Made by a program: the position numbers and the translations under genes. Under the pieces are notes generated by a model. That model was not told where the DNA came from and made no database searches. It saw only the letters and a list, made by a program, of their open reading frames with translations. Of a stretch of DNA of 64,000 bases, positions 28,760 to 39,547 are shown in pieces. Position 1 is the stretch's first letter. The number at the start of each line of letters is the position of its first letter. Origin of the DNA: Gracilaria vermiculophylla (taxonomy: Eukaryota; Rhodophyta; Florideophyceae; Gracilariales; Gracilariaceae); NCBI GenBank assembly GCA_019155205.2, contig JAHNZQ020000079.1:220888-284887 (forward strand), given 5' to 3'.

Positions 28760-29056
28760 CCGCATACCGACCCGCTGGGACTCTCTGCTGTACCGTCATT
28801 TGCAGTAATCCACAGATATCAAGATGTCATTATAGCGTGTGCTCTGTGCGTCAAAGCTGACAAAGCGAATGTAACCAGGGATCGACCGCTCTCTTACAAG
28901 CCTGCAATGGCCGCCTAACTCAAACGCTTTTTACACCGTGTTTCGTTCGTCTGACTTGCCTTAAGGTGCCGCTGATGCTAACAAAGGCTTTGAGCTCTTT
29001 CAATCTGTCGTAAAAGAGCAAACCTTCTTCAGAAAGGAAGTAATCATCAAGCTACG

Positions 29057-30007
29057 ATGCCCGCTTCAGAAATGCCGACTGGTCGAGATGAGGGGGCAAC
29101 CCCTCAAAATGTAGCTCATGCCTACCCGCCTTCAAAGAACATACCTCAGAAGCTTTTCTTGCTCGTTACAATAATTGGATCAATCCTGGCCCTTGTCGTG
29201 CATCGTCTGGATCACCCCTTAAAGACCATCATAGTAAACAAGGTCACGGAATTTACTGGCGCTTCTTCATCTTCTGGGGAACCGTCCCTGGCTGTATGCT
29301 ACAGTGGCCACCTTGGAACTTTTCCCCACGTCTTTCATCAAAACTTGGATATCATTCGGTCCGCTGATAAGAATGCAGATATATTCTTCTATGTTGATCC
29401 CAAGGACGACTACCACCATGAGCGAAGCGGAAAGCACTATGTGGAGGAACACGATCTAGGAGTCCTTCAACCCATGTTCAACGCGATGAAAGCCAAAGCA
29501 GTGCGCACATTTTCTTCCGACGCCATCCAGACCCCAGAAATATCTCAATGCTACATGCGTGAAGGAATGGACAAGAGTCACTACAGCCACCATTTCATGC
29601 AGTTCTACGCAGCAAAAGAGTGCTACAAAATGATTCAGGCCGAGGAACAAGCCACGGGCAGAAAATATGAATGGATATTGCGTATGCAACCAAACATGAG
29701 GATCCATGTTTCCATCCCTCCGCCGGACAAAGAACCCCGAGTTCATATGAGCGGCACGGCAATCGCATTAGTTCCGAGGAGTATGGCGGATGATTTCTTC
29801 TCTATTGTGCAAGTGTTTGAACCAGGAAGTTGTGATCCTCTCGACCAATTGGGAGGAGCACCTTGTGAGAACTACTCTTATGAACACGATTCTGTGGAGT
29901 GTTTACTGATCAAATGGTTAAGCATGGCCGATATTGTTCCCTCCAACGGTGTTTTTGTCAAGCGGAAGATCATTTACCCGAGCCCACCGGAAAACCCCGA
30001 TTTGTAA
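29057..30007 (+). CDS. Type II membrane protein, possibly a Golgi glycosyltransferase-like protein
   Basis: 316 residues from the ATG at 29057. A short cytosolic tail is followed by one membrane segment (KLFLLVTIIGSILALVVH, about 33-50) and a lumenal domain. That domain begins SLAVCYSGHLGTFPHVFHQN, continues NADIFFYVDPKDDYHHERSG, then HHFMQFYAAKECYKMIQAEE and YEWILRMQPNMRIHVSIPP. The layout (a strand ending in a small-residue turn, a D-x-D-like PKDD, and a late YEWILRxxP) recalls eukaryotic nucleotide-sugar transferase-like families of algae, but I cannot name the family. Cysteines in the second half may be disulfide-bonded. Confidence 0.55.
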   Translation: MPASEMPTGRDEGATPQNVAHAYPPSKNIPQKLFLLVTIIGSILALVVHRLDHPLKTIIVNKVTEFTGASSSSGEPSLAVCYSGHLGTFPHVFHQNLDIIRSADKNADIFFYVDPKDDYHHERSGKHYVEEHDLGVLQPMFNAMKAKAVRTFSSDAIQTPEISQCYMREGMDKSHYSHHFMQFYAAKECYKMIQAEEQATGRKYEWILRMQPNMRIHVSIPPPDKEPRVHMSGTAIALVPRSMADDFFSIVQVFEPGSCDPLDQLGGAPCENYSYEHDSVECLLIKWLSMADIVPSNGVFVKRKIIYPSPPENPDL

Positions 30008-30221
30008 ACCACTCCTGTGCTCAAACCAAGGAGGCATTCTTGTAACGCAGCGCTTACGGGAATTAACTTGACTCTTGACTTTGTTAGTCCTACAGTAACT
30101 TGAGTCGCACAAGCCCTTACTGACAAACAGCACTTTTAGGAGTATTACATTTACAATGAGATCCGAAAGTTACTCATGTTTAGTCAATGTTTTATTCCGT
30201 GAACTCAAGTGCTCTGCTGTC

Positions 30222-31622
30222 CTACAAAGAAGAAATAGGCAGCAACGACAACGGCCATAGATTTTCCGCATCTATTAAGGGCTTGATGACGTTGAATGAG
30301 GCCCTGAATATGCTCCAAGCCTTGCTTAGTCGGTCAGGTGTCGGAAACGGCAACATAGCTCTGCCACAACCGTAGAAGGCCACAGCGAAAAAGTGCGTCA
30401 CAAGCAGAAATCGCTGCGGCTTGATTCCACCCAGCATAGATATAGGATCGTGAGTCATGCGTCCACCGCGGCCGAGATACTCGAAGCAAGCATCCCTCAT
30501 GTCCTTGAGGGCTGGGTCACCTTTTGCGCAAAACAGAGTGTATAATGCATTAGCAAGAATGTTTATGGTGGTAGACATGGGTTTGCGAATAGAGTAGAAC
30601 ACGTCGAGCTTTTTAGAAACGCCTTTGACATCTGATAAATCGGGCACCTCCTTAAGCAAGTTGCGAATAATAGTGATGTCCGACAGGGCAACGGTCATGC
30701 CACCGCCTGTGAGCGGGTGGCGCATGTTGAAGGCGTCCCCTAACAGAAGCGCGCCGGGAATGATGCTAGCCGGGGCAGGCATAACGCGGTTGGGCATCAT
30801 TCTGGATTTTCCGTTTTTCACCGCGGCCTCGAATGGCTTCTGAAACTGAAGCGGAATCTGAGGCATGACGACGTTTAACATGTAGTCGGACACAGTTCCA
30901 TTGTACTCACTGGAGATGTCGACAAGACAGCGCACCTCACTGCTGCTTATTCGGTAGAAAAGCACCGGAGAAGGATCGGCGAGCACGACATGGCCGTGGT
31001 TGGGGAAGGGGACTTGAGACATTTCGAGCAACAAGCCGTGGAAGTTGGAGTACACGGACACGTTATGCTCGGCGGTGGCACGTTTCCGCAAGCTGCTCGA
31101 ACAGCCGTCGCAGGCAATGGTAAGATTGGCGTAAGCACGAGAGAGATGCTTCTGGTCATCACGGTAGCACACACCGATAACGTTTCCCGAGGAGTCCTTT
31201 TCCAGCGAGACGACGTTTCCTTGAACAAGGGTGATATTTTCGTTCTCTAGGGCAATTTGGCGAAGCCTTTTCAGAAAACGGCCGTTGTGAAAGCTGAAGC
31301 CGACCTGGCGCTGCTCCGACGGCTCAGTATAGCAGATGGATTCCGAGCGCCCTTCGAGAAACATGGCGTAGCCGTAGACGGGTTGGGCGTCAATGCCGGA
31401 GAGAGCGTCGCTGAGTCCGAGTTCACGAAGCTTTTCACAGCCGCCGGGCTGCAGGAGCTCGCCCACGATTCGAGAAGGCTCACTGAGGGAGCCATCGCTG
31501 TCGCGCAGGTGGCGCTCGACGCACAGGACGCGGCGACCGTCGCGCGCAAGGCAGTTTATCAACGCGCCGCCGGCCACGCCGGCACCGACGACGATGACGT
31601 CGTATTTTGATGCAGGCGGCAT
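30222..31622 (-). CDS. SQE1: Squalene monooxygenase (squalene epoxidase)
   Basis: 466 residues from the ATG at 31622 (MPPASKYDVIVVGAGVAGGA); further upstream the frame starts only at TTG. It oxidises squalene to 2,3-oxidosqualene with FAD, NADPH and O2, committing carbon to sterols. Seen: the FAD dinucleotide fold VVGAGVAGGALINCLARDGR, LCVERHLRDSDGS, VGELLQPGGCEKLRELGLSD (family signature), IACDGCSSSLRK and GDAFNMRHPLTGGGMTVALS, the second FAD motif. C-terminal hydrophobic segments fit ER membrane association. It is divergent from GDT1 with about 690 bp between starts. Confidence 0.95.
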   Translation of the reverse strand: MPPASKYDVIVVGAGVAGGALINCLARDGRRVLCVERHLRDSDGSLSEPSRIVGELLQPGGCEKLRELGLSDALSGIDAQPVYGYAMFLEGRSESICYTEPSEQRQVGFSFHNGRFLKRLRQIALENENITLVQGNVVSLEKDSSGNVIGVCYRDDQKHLSRAYANLTIACDGCSSSLRKRATAEHNVSVYSNFHGLLLEMSQVPFPNHGHVVLADPSPVLFYRISSSEVRCLVDISSEYNGTVSDYMLNVVMPQIPLQFQKPFEAAVKNGKSRMMPNRVMPAPASIIPGALLLGDAFNMRHPLTGGGMTVALSDITIIRNLLKEVPDLSDVKGVSKKLDVFYSIRKPMSTTINILANALYTLFCAKGDPALKDMRDACFEYLGRGGRMTHDPISMLGGIKPQRFLLVTHFFAVAFYGCGRAMLPFPTPDRLSKAWSIFRASFNVIKPLIDAENLWPLSLLPISSL

Positions 31623-32316
31623 CGAAGCGGGGCTGACAGCGGCGAGAGCGTGCGCGGGCGCGGAGGCCGACAATTATTCCGCGACCCCAAGCTACACAGG
31701 GCGACGGGGAGGGGAAGAGAGGGGAGAGTGGTCGGTGATGTCTTGAGGCGTCGAGCATCACATGACGCGTAGCCACACGCAATCAAGCACCATGGCTCGG
31801 GCGGCTGCGGGGAGGCGCGTGTCGAGCCCCAGCGCGTCTCAACCACAAACAGCAAAAAAGTGCTCTCGCAGCGAGCCGTTCCCCGGTCCGTTGATGAGCA
31901 GCAGGGGGTGATGCGCGCGCGCCCATTGGGCAGCGCTTGCAAGCTTTCGCACGCGCCCGCCTCTGCCCTGTGCCGGTTCACCACCATCACACTACACGCG
32001 TACAGCACATACTGTCAGCCCCGTCAGCGACGTGTCATCGAGTCATTATGGCATGGTGTCGCGGGCGTGCCATCGCTGGCTGACACTGGCGCGCGCTGCC
32101 GCCACACTGCACAGAAGCGTGCGCCGTCGAAGCGTATGCGTGCCGCGTGCCGCGTGCCGCGTGCCGCGTCAGGCGCGCGCCATCATCGCCCGCGGCGGCC
32201 GCCCGGCGCATCGCAAGCCACGCGCGTCCGCTGCAGTGCTCAAATTGCCGCCGCGCCGCTTTGCGTCCGCCAACTGGCTTCCCCCACCTCCCCTCCCCCG
32301 CCCACCCCGACATGCC
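31623..32316. promoter_or_regulatory. Bidirectional promoter of squalene epoxidase (-) and GDT1 (+)
   Basis: GC-rich region between divergent starts, containing about four copies of CGTGCCG in tandem (32139-32167). An ORF on the plus strand reads through this repeat in frame with GDT1, but the signal-peptide-like start at 32317 is preferred. Confidence 0.5.
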
Positions 32317-33114
32317 ATGCTCCTTCCCCGCCTCCTTCTCGCGCTGCCGCCGTTGCTGTCCGTGCTTGTAACCGCGCTGCCCGTGCAGCCGTCCGACCAC
32401 CTCGACGCCGCCCCCATGCCCTCGCTCATGTCCTTTGTGCCGCAGTCCATGCGCGCCTCGCTGGCCGATGACGCCGGCTTCACCTCCGCTTTCGTCCAGT
32501 CCTTGCTGCTCATTCTCGCCTGCGAGCTGGGCGACCGCACCTTCTTCGTCGCCGCCATTCTCGCCATGAAGTCGTCGCGCCTCACCATCTGGGCCGGCGC
32601 CCTGTCGGCGCTGGCCGCCATGACCGTCCTGTCCGCCGCCATCGGCAAGGCCTTCCCGCTCCTGCTGGACAAGCGCTACACCTCTTTGGCCGCCGCCGCC
32701 CTCTTTTTGTACTTTGGTCTGCAGCTCCTGCGCGACTGGTGGCGTATGCGCCGCGACGCCGATTCGGAGAACGAAGAGTTGGCAGAGGTGGAGGAAGAGC
32801 TTGCCAACCCGGACAAGAAGCCCAAGTCTTCGCGACTGCCGGGCCTTCCGCCGGCTTTTATGAAATCGCTCACCATGACTGCGCTGGCCGAGTGGGGCGA
32901 TCGCAGTCAGATCGCCACCATCGCCCTTGCCGCGTCCAAAGATATCTATGGCGTCATCCTCGGCGGCGTGCTCGGCCACGCCATTTGCACAGGCCTCGCT
33001 GTCGTGGGAGGTCGCTTGCTTGCTTCCAGGATATCGGAAAAAGCCGTCGCCCTCATGGGCGGTGTCATGTTCGTCTCGTTTGCCATGATAACAGCCGGTG
33101 GTTACGTCGAATAA
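32317..33114 (+). CDS. GDT1: GDT1 / TMEM165-family Mn2+/Ca2+ transporter (UPF0016)
   Basis: 265 residues from the ATG at 32317. An N-terminal signal sequence (LLPRLLLALPPLLSVLVTAL) is followed by two homologous halves, each with three membrane segments and one copy of the family motif E-x-G-D-[KR]-[TS]: ACELGDRTFF (E70) and LAEWGDRSQIA (E192). A central cytosolic loop is acidic (ENEELAEVEEELANPDKK). Family members exchange Mn2+ or Ca2+ for H+ in the Golgi or plastid envelope. Both motifs are intact, so transport is likely. The signal-like start and absence of a long transit peptide point to the secretory pathway, but plastid targeting from an upstream in-frame start is not excluded. Confidence 0.93.
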   Translation: MLLPRLLLALPPLLSVLVTALPVQPSDHLDAAPMPSLMSFVPQSMRASLADDAGFTSAFVQSLLLILACELGDRTFFVAAILAMKSSRLTIWAGALSALAAMTVLSAAIGKAFPLLLDKRYTSLAAAALFLYFGLQLLRDWWRMRRDADSENEELAEVEEELANPDKKPKSSRLPGLPPAFMKSLTMTALAEWGDRSQIATIALAASKDIYGVILGGVLGHAICTGLAVVGGRLLASRISEKAVALMGGVMFVSFAMITAGGYVE

Positions 33115-33356
33115 CTATCGTGTCTACAGCAATTTGCGAATAAGTCGACACCCGACACGCGTGCGCCTTTGGACGCTTGTTTTTCTTTTTTGTGCAAGCG
33201 CACGCGCCCACGCTTTGATCTGTCGCCCTCTTCACATTGCACTCTCAGAGTCGCATGTCGTCGTCAGTCACGATTACCTTTTTTGGCCGTCTCGTTTGCA
33301 TGTCAAGTTGACACTGTCAACGTCAACAACTAAACATGAGTTTCAGTCAGAAACTC

Positions 33357-35867
33357 TCAATGATTCTTTCTCAAATATGTTACAATGCGTGCCACGTCCC
33401 GACAGTCTTGCTCATTGTATCGTGCGATATCGTTCACCAGCTCGACCTCAGACAGTGATCCAGCTTCTTTCTTCTTCACTAGTTCCACTGCATGCAGCGC
33501 AGCAGCTATTGCGTCAGACCCGTTATCTACACCACCACTGCTGTTCCTACCGTCCGCGTCATCTAACAAACCATGCTCCTGCAGAGCTCTTGCCACGTTT
33601 TTGATGGAATTGGTCAAGCTCCCGCGGATGGATACGCTAGAACTCGCCACGATTTTGTGTACGTCCATGATAACAAAGTTTCGGAGAGGCTCTATCTCGC
33701 GGACGAACGGCTGAGGCATGCGATGGAACGCTTGTTTCAATAGCTGCTTCTCCGGTCCCCACACGTGCACCAACGGTGGCTCTTTCAGAGCACGGGTCGA
33801 CTCATGCATGTGTTGCAGCCACTGCAGCATCACTTGCTTTTCACCTTGTTTATCAAGCGTGTCAGAAATGAAGACGTTGTGTTTCCACACGCCGTCCAAA
33901 ACCTGACCGCAGCCAATCATGAACACCAGCGCGTCTGAGAGCGCCTCCTCAACCAACGGGGCCATGGGGTACACATCAAACGATTCTCCGTACTTTTGCA
34001 TGAGATTTGCGTCCGCGTCGTCCGCTAGAACTTTGGAGCCGTCGGCGTACAAGTGCTCCGCTGAGGCAAGCTCCAAGTCCACGTAAAAAGACCTCTGTTC
34101 GATGTTTGGCAGCATTTCGCCGCTTTTGCTGAAACGTTGCGGGTACTGCTGGTGAAAATCTTGTAGAAGCCTCCAGTTCGATCTGTTGTGTGGGATGATT
34201 CTGGGCGTCACCACCGGGCCCTTGTACTGAGGCTTGCTCTTTACGAGGATTTGCGTTGTCAACAAGGATTTGGAACCAAGGGCCTCTGCGGTCACGTCAT
34301 AGTGCGAGTAATCGTTTGGAATACCTTTGGCCATTGCTTGGACAGCGGCAGATCTGCTCACGCCGGAAATTAAGGTGAGCTCGCGGAGTTCGAGCGCAAG
34401 TTGCTTCTTTGCGGCCCCCCACGGCCAGTCGAAAATCGGGGAGCTCTTCATGTTTGGCCGTAAGCGCGGGTCAGACGTTGTGTACAAAAGCGCATACATA
34501 GGATTGGGGGCCTGCGCGACGTCTGGTGAGGCATGTTTGGTGGACAGCTTGGACATTGCCTTGACGCCCTCCATGAGCCATGACCGGCCCTCGTCCACCA
34601 CGTCAATGCGCCACCTCAAGGCGTCCAACGCGTTTTTGCGGGCGCGTTGGGGCACTTGATCGAGCGGAAGCAAAGCCAGCTTCCACACCTTCTTGTCAAA
34701 CACAGCGCTTGGCGGGTGTTTTCTCTCCGCCGCCGATGGTATGAGAGGTAGCGCGCCGGATGCAACGGCCTTCTTGCGCTTGGGGTGTAACCCAATGACG
34801 AGTGCGTTGCGCGCATCGTATCCCTGCGTCTGCGACAGCAACAAGTTCCACAGGAAGACCTCCTTCTGCATTTTCTCCAGACAGGCTCTCTTTATGACAG
34901 CCGACCCCCTCGTCTCGACGGAACGGCGTTTGACAGCAACTGCTATGTAAACGGGCCGTTCGTCGTCACGCTGGCAGTTCATGTTCAGATTGAAGATTTC
35001 CTCGGCAACGTCGGCGCGAAGCAGGAAGGGGACGCGCGCATACACTCTGCACGTCTCGTCGGAGAGGACGGCTCCGACAATCATTTTTATGGCAGAGTCC
35101 ATGGCGTTCTTGGTGCACTCGCTCTGTTCGGCAACGCTCAGACAGGCGTCGGCGGACGGGACGCACAGGAGGTTCTCGTAGCCGATGCGGCGCGCAAAGG
35201 CGCCCGTGACCTGGCGGCGGAACTCCATGCCGAGGTTGCGCAGCCTGTACGGAAAGGAAGCGGTGGGTTGCCAGTTTGGCAGGTGGTCGTCGCGTTTGAG
35301 GCCGCACTGCGAGGCGTACAGGTCAAACATGTCCAGGACATGATTGTGGCTGAAAGCATTCTGCGTGGAGTAGGTATTGACCCAGTCTCTCTTCCTGCGC
35401 GCCGGCAGGGCGGAGAGATTGAGGTGGTCCTGAGACTGATGCGCTTGCTGGAGCATGTGGGCGCTGTGGGCGCTGTGGGCGCTGTGGGCGCTGTGGGCGC
35501 TGTGGGCGGCAGCGGGCAGACGGCAGCTGCAGCGCGGGCGGAAGCGGGGGCGCGGTGCAAGGGGACCGGCGCGGGGAGGCAGCGAGGGAACGAAGGGGGC
35601 AGCGACTGGGCGCAGAGTTGCAAAAGCAAAGTAGACAAAGCAAGCGCGAGGAGTGCCTGCGAGGCGACGGTCTACGTCGGGATGCAATGAAGCGGCGAGC
35701 AATTGGGACTCGGTGGCCAGCGTCATGCCATGAGCGCGCGGGCGCCGTGACAGAGACGCGAGCGACGGCCCATCGCATGGGGAGGTTGACGCCGGGCCAA
35801 AGCAGCAGGCAATCCCGCTCGCCCGCGGGGAGGCGCTGTCTGAGTCGCTGTGCATCGGTGCCGGCAT
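33357..35867 (-). CDS. Two-domain nuclease: decayed RecB/Cas4-like region plus YprB-type RNase H-fold exonuclease
   Basis: 836 residues from the ATG at 35867; ATGs at 35855 and 35726 are alternatives. The first ~150 residues are low-complexity and include an SAH repeat. Residues ~190-380 resemble the RecB/Cas4-like module of TM0106-type proteins (YIAVAVKRRSVETRGSAVIK, QTQGYDARNALVIGLHPKRK), though its acid-acid-lysine triad is unclear. The C-terminus is a DEDD exonuclease of the RNase H fold: FYVDLELASAEH (D597, E599), ALVFMIGCGQV, PLVHVWGPEKQLLKQAF, NFVIMDVHKIVA (D735) and the closing RYNEQDCRDVARIVTYLR (D821). All DEDD acids appear present. The substrate is unknown; a DNA- or RNA-processing role is likely. 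Overall architecture recall is from memory of family motifs. Confidence 0.7.
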   Translation of the reverse strand: MPAPMHSDSDSASPRASGIACCFGPASTSPCDGPSLASLSRRPRAHGMTLATESQLLAASLHPDVDRRLAGTPRACFVYFAFATLRPVAAPFVPSLPPRAGPLAPRPRFRPRCSCRLPAAAHSAHSAHSAHSAHSAHMLQQAHQSQDHLNLSALPARRKRDWVNTYSTQNAFSHNHVLDMFDLYASQCGLKRDDHLPNWQPTASFPYRLRNLGMEFRRQVTGAFARRIGYENLLCVPSADACLSVAEQSECTKNAMDSAIKMIVGAVLSDETCRVYARVPFLLRADVAEEIFNLNMNCQRDDERPVYIAVAVKRRSVETRGSAVIKRACLEKMQKEVFLWNLLLSQTQGYDARNALVIGLHPKRKKAVASGALPLIPSAAERKHPPSAVFDKKVWKLALLPLDQVPQRARKNALDALRWRIDVVDEGRSWLMEGVKAMSKLSTKHASPDVAQAPNPMYALLYTTSDPRLRPNMKSSPIFDWPWGAAKKQLALELRELTLISGVSRSAAVQAMAKGIPNDYSHYDVTAEALGSKSLLTTQILVKSKPQYKGPVVTPRIIPHNRSNWRLLQDFHQQYPQRFSKSGEMLPNIEQRSFYVDLELASAEHLYADGSKVLADDADANLMQKYGESFDVYPMAPLVEEALSDALVFMIGCGQVLDGVWKHNVFISDTLDKQGEKQVMLQWLQHMHESTRALKEPPLVHVWGPEKQLLKQAFHRMPQPFVREIEPLRNFVIMDVHKIVASSSVSIRGSLTNSIKNVARALQEHGLLDDADGRNSSGGVDNGSDAIAAALHAVELVKKKEAGSLSEVELVNDIARYNEQDCRDVARIVTYLRKNH
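35459..35508. repeat. 9-bp tandem repeat GCTGTGGGC
   Basis: About five copies, in frame with the nuclease gene, encoding Ser-Ala-His repeats on the minus strand. Confidence 0.85.
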
Positions 35868-36353
35868 GGACTGCGCCGCCACGCGTTACACGTTTTCCAC
35901 GTGTTCCCGCATCTCATCCTCGTTCCACGTTCGGGCAAAAGGCGAAAGGGTAAAAGACTACATTAGGGTACTGACAGGGTCCCTTTTTGAGCGCCAAGAC
36001 ATGTGACGTCTACGTTTATGAAAGTACAGGGTAGAGACATCGGCCGCACTGCGAAAATAGGATAGTGACATGCAGACAATGTTTTATAAGGCGCTCGGAA
36101 ACCACATTCGGTGTTCAGTTGGAGTAGTGCTCCGAAGTGACAATGACTATCTGGAGGTGACTTCTCCCCACAAAAAACGACAAAAGGTGCTCTGTATAAA
36201 ATAGCATAACAAACACTTCTCACTTCCTCGCAAGAACAAAATTGTGCATGGGTTGCTGCTATAATGCCACTACAAAACCGTCTGATCTCCTCATTCGTCA
36301 AAAAGTTGCCTTAACTGACAGCTACTAGCATCATGACCAGGCATATGACATAA
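35868..36353. other. Spacer between nuclease gene and assembly gap
   Basis: About 490 bp with no recognisable gene. It should contain the nuclease promoter. Confidence 0.4.
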
Positions 36354-36453
36354 NNNNNNNNNNNNNNNNNNNNNNNNNNNNNNNNNNNNNNNNNNNNNNN
36401 NNNNNNNNNNNNNNNNNNNNNNNNNNNNNNNNNNNNNNNNNNNNNNNNNNNNN
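36354..36453. other. Assembly gap (100 N)
   Basis: Exactly 100 N. The 5' LTR, gag, protease and first part of integrase of the adjacent copia element presumably lie here, so the true gap is probably larger. Confidence 0.95.
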
Positions 36454-36455
36454 TT

Positions 36456-39014
36456 TTGTTCGCCACAGCACTTACACGCAAATCGGAAGCATCAGATGTG
36501 ATCTTGCAGTACGTTCATTGGTTTGAACGTCAATCGCGCAAAGCTGTCCTCTCGCTCCACTCGGATGGTGGTTCGGAGTTCTTCAAGGCACAAAAAGCAT
36601 TGCAGCGCAAGGATGTCAACATCCGTACTACTTCTGCATATATACCGTCACCCACTGGCCTAGCTGAGCGTCACATTGGTGTCCTCATGGGATCAACACG
36701 TGCCTGTTTGGAGCAATCAAATCTGCCACTTTCTTATTGGAGCGATGCCCTTCTTCACGTAGTCTTCTGTCGCAACGTGATTGTACATCGTGATACTGAT
36801 TGCATTCTTTTCACCCATCTGCTGCACGAACCTCCTCATGATGTAAAACATGTTTGCCCATTTGAATGCCGCGCCCTTGTCGTACTTGATCCAAATAACA
36901 AGAAGAAAGTGCAACCTTGTCTGGTTGAGGGGATCAATCTTGGACACGTCCAAGGTGGGATGTACAAGATATTACTAAACTAAGGAAAAATAACGACAAA
37001 ACACGTACGCTTCCTTGAAGATGAGTTTCCTGACTTGTCTTTGTTTGGAATGTCGCCTTCATCTGTTCACCACTTGCCTGACCACACAAAAGGCTTTGAA
37101 TCTAATGATGATGAAACACCAGCCCGTTCTGGTTTTCGGTCCACTACAAAATCCCAGACACTTCCATCAAACACTTCCGGTAATGACAGAAACGCCTCAA
37201 CAGCACCAGCTACAGATACCAGTGGACTTTCTCAATATCCAGAGAACTCTTCACCCTACCACCCGGACCGTGGTGGACACTCTTCGGACTGTGACGATGC
37301 CAGCAGCAGTGGATTGACTCATTACCCCGACAAGCCTTCGACATACGACCCTGACCTTGGCGGCTATGCCTCTGATTACGAAGCTGAGTCAGCCAACACT
37401 GCTCGGACCCTTCCAGATGCAATAACATCGTCTGACGAGCCCACCTTACGTCAAGTTCTCTCATCAGCTGAATCTGACTGTTGGATGGATGCAATCCGAA
37501 TAGATCTGGATACCGTTCGTAAGCTTGGCACCTTCGAAGAAGCAACTCCTGATCATGGGTCCCCTATACCGTCCGGGTTTATCCTTTGTCTCAAAAGAGA
37601 TCATGAAGGGCGACCCCTACGGTTCAAGGCCAACCTTGTGGCAAGAGGATACTTTCAACCGGTTACTGACAGAGATAGTCTTTATGCTCCGGTGTTGAAC
37701 TTTGAAATATTTCGGTTAATGATGGTCCTTGCTTCCGCTTTGCAATGGGATCATCAACATATTGATACCAAAGGCGCTTTCCTTCATGCGTCAATGCCGG
37801 TGGACAAACCAGTCTGGATCAAACTCCCCAAAATCCCAAACGTAGCTGACGCCGATGGTCGAGTCGTCAAACTTGTGAAATCTCTTTATGGAACGAGAGA
37901 GGCCCCGAGACTTTGGTATGAAGATATATCCACATACCTTTGCTCTCTTGGTTTCCGAAAACTTCAATCGGCTAATTGTGTCTTTGTACGTGGAAATGCT
38001 TCAGACATTGTCGTAGTGTTGGCTTATGTCGACGATATCAGCATCTTTGGATCTTCCGATTGCACATCTTGGGTGAAATCGGAACTACGTGCTCACTATA
38101 ACGTCTCGGACTGAGGTCCAACTGATCTCTATTTGGGTGTTTCCATTGCGGAAGAACATGATGGTATTGTCCTTCATCAGCGGCCACTCATCGAGAAGAT
38201 AATCAGGGTATCTCGGATGGAGCCCACTACATTCTAGGCAATTCCTTTGCCATAGTCACACTGTCTCTATGACTCCATGGCAGCTCCATCCGAGGAGGAG
38301 GCTTCTGTGATGGCCAATGTTCCATACAAAAAGGTGCTTGGCTCGCTGTTGTTTCTAAGCTCACGGACACGTCCGGATCTAGCTACTGCTGTTTCAATGT
38401 TGGGCATGTACGCATCGCAGCCTCTCCCACAGCACTGGGAATGCATGAAAAAGGTTGTGAGGTACCTAAATGAGACGAAAGATTATGGCTTGAAGATACC
38501 TCGAAGTGTCACATCCAAAGTTACTTCATGGTCCGATGCAGACTGGGGTCGCGATTTAACGAAACGACAGTCCAGGGGGGGTTTTGTCATCACAATTGGA
38601 GATGTACCTGTTATTTGGAGCTCAAAGCTTCAGAAATCTACTGCTTTATCCACCACTGAGGCAGAGTTCTACGCCATTTTGGAATGCATCAAACAAGTCA
38701 GTTGGTTGAAGAATGCTTTGCAAGAACGTGGATTCTCGTTAGATTATGCTGTTGAGCATTTTCACGACAATCTTGGTGCTGTCTCTTGGACTCAAACTGA
38801 TTTTGGAATGCGGAAAGTGAAACACATCGAGCTTCGCCATTATCACGTCATTGGCGTGGTGAACAATAACATTATTGATATCAAACATGTGTCGTCACAG
38901 CAGAACCGTGCGGACATGTTTACAAAGTCTCTTATTGGTAACCTGTTTGTTTTTCATCTCACAGCTCTCCACGTTTCTCCCATATCGGTCGAGGGTGCGT
39001 CTCAGAGACTTTGA
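36456..39014 (+). pseudogene. copia-1b Pol (integrase - RT - RNase H), broken
   Basis: Integrase core remains from 36456 (LHSDGGSEFFKAQK, the second catalytic Asp; GLAERHIGVLMGSTR with the Glu). RT has CLKRDHEGRPLRFKANLVAR, the YVDD box at 38025-38036 intact, and SLYGTREAPRLWYEDI. RNase H has SDADWGRDL, TALSTTEAEFYAILECIKQV and HVSSQQNRADMFTKSL. Stops interrupt it at 36981-36983 (TAA), 38112-38114 (TGA) and near 38236. Between integrase and RT is a linker with a duplicated ~25-residue acidic unit (HPDRGGHSSDCDD / YDPDLGGYASDYE). Confidence 0.88.
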
Positions 39015-39228
39015 GTCTTGGCATCTTGTTCAAATTTGTATATCTATATATTGAACGAGAACTGGTTTTGATAATTTGTATTTGTCTTGTTCACGAGAGC
39101 ATATATCGTAGTTCCTTATGCTCTCGTACATCTCCTATGCCTATAAAGACAGGGCATTGAGTTAATCACTGATATATCAAGGCCCTCAGCTTCCATTATC
39201 TTGTTTCCACCTGTTCATCCTCTCAAGA
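38996..39228 (+). repeat. 3' LTR of copia-1b
   Basis: Preceded by a short purine run (GTCGAGGG) as polypurine tract; ends CCTCTCAAGA like the other copy. The TATAAA-type promoter (CCTATGCCTATAAAGACAGG) is conserved. Confidence 0.85.
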
Positions 39229-39547
39229 TAATTGCCTTACATGACCATACACCACTGTAGCTAAAGTAGCTAAGTTAATACATTCAAAGTACTTCTGAAA
39301 AAAGTTAAACAAGCAAATGAAAAAGAGCACTGCATCTCATTTTTCTCTAGTTCAGCTAATCGGTTTTACACTGTAATAATTGAAAACAATATATCATTAT
39401 TTGCAGGTCATCAATCTTATATTCACAATCATAGTGTAAACAAGCGAACAAATAGTTATTTTCACTAGGTTGATCGAAATATGCGTATCTGTTGAGAACC
39501 CCGCGGCGGGAAATACATCTCAAGGTGTTCAGAACCTTATCCTCGTG
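39229..39547. other. AT-rich spacer, no gene seen
   Basis: About 320 bp of AT-rich DNA between the copia-1b LTR and solo LTR A. Nothing recognisable. Confidence 0.4.

Larger units (their letters stand above)
27038..29056. other. Divergent 2-kb intergenic region
   Basis: Between MFSD5 (-) and the type II membrane protein gene (+). It holds a 17-nt palindrome at 28001-28017, a 34-bp tandem repeat at 28649-28759 and CAAT/TATA-like pieces (TATAAAAAAGC near 28200). Open frames are short and domain-free. Confidence 0.5.
36454..39228 (+). mobile_element. Ty1/copia retrotransposon copia-1b, 3' part
   Basis: Contains integrase, reverse transcriptase and RNase H remnants in copia order, then a 3' LTR matching the LTR at 775-1000. 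The 5' part is in the assembly gap. Confidence 0.92.

Noticed and set aside
31623..31673. 17-residue upstream extension of squalene epoxidase
   Set aside because: The extended frame begins at TTG, not ATG; the ATG at 31622 directly precedes the FAD-binding fold.
35963..36301. 112-codon minus-strand frame before the assembly gap
   Set aside because: No domain and no similarity to neighbours; AT-rich spacer frame by chance.
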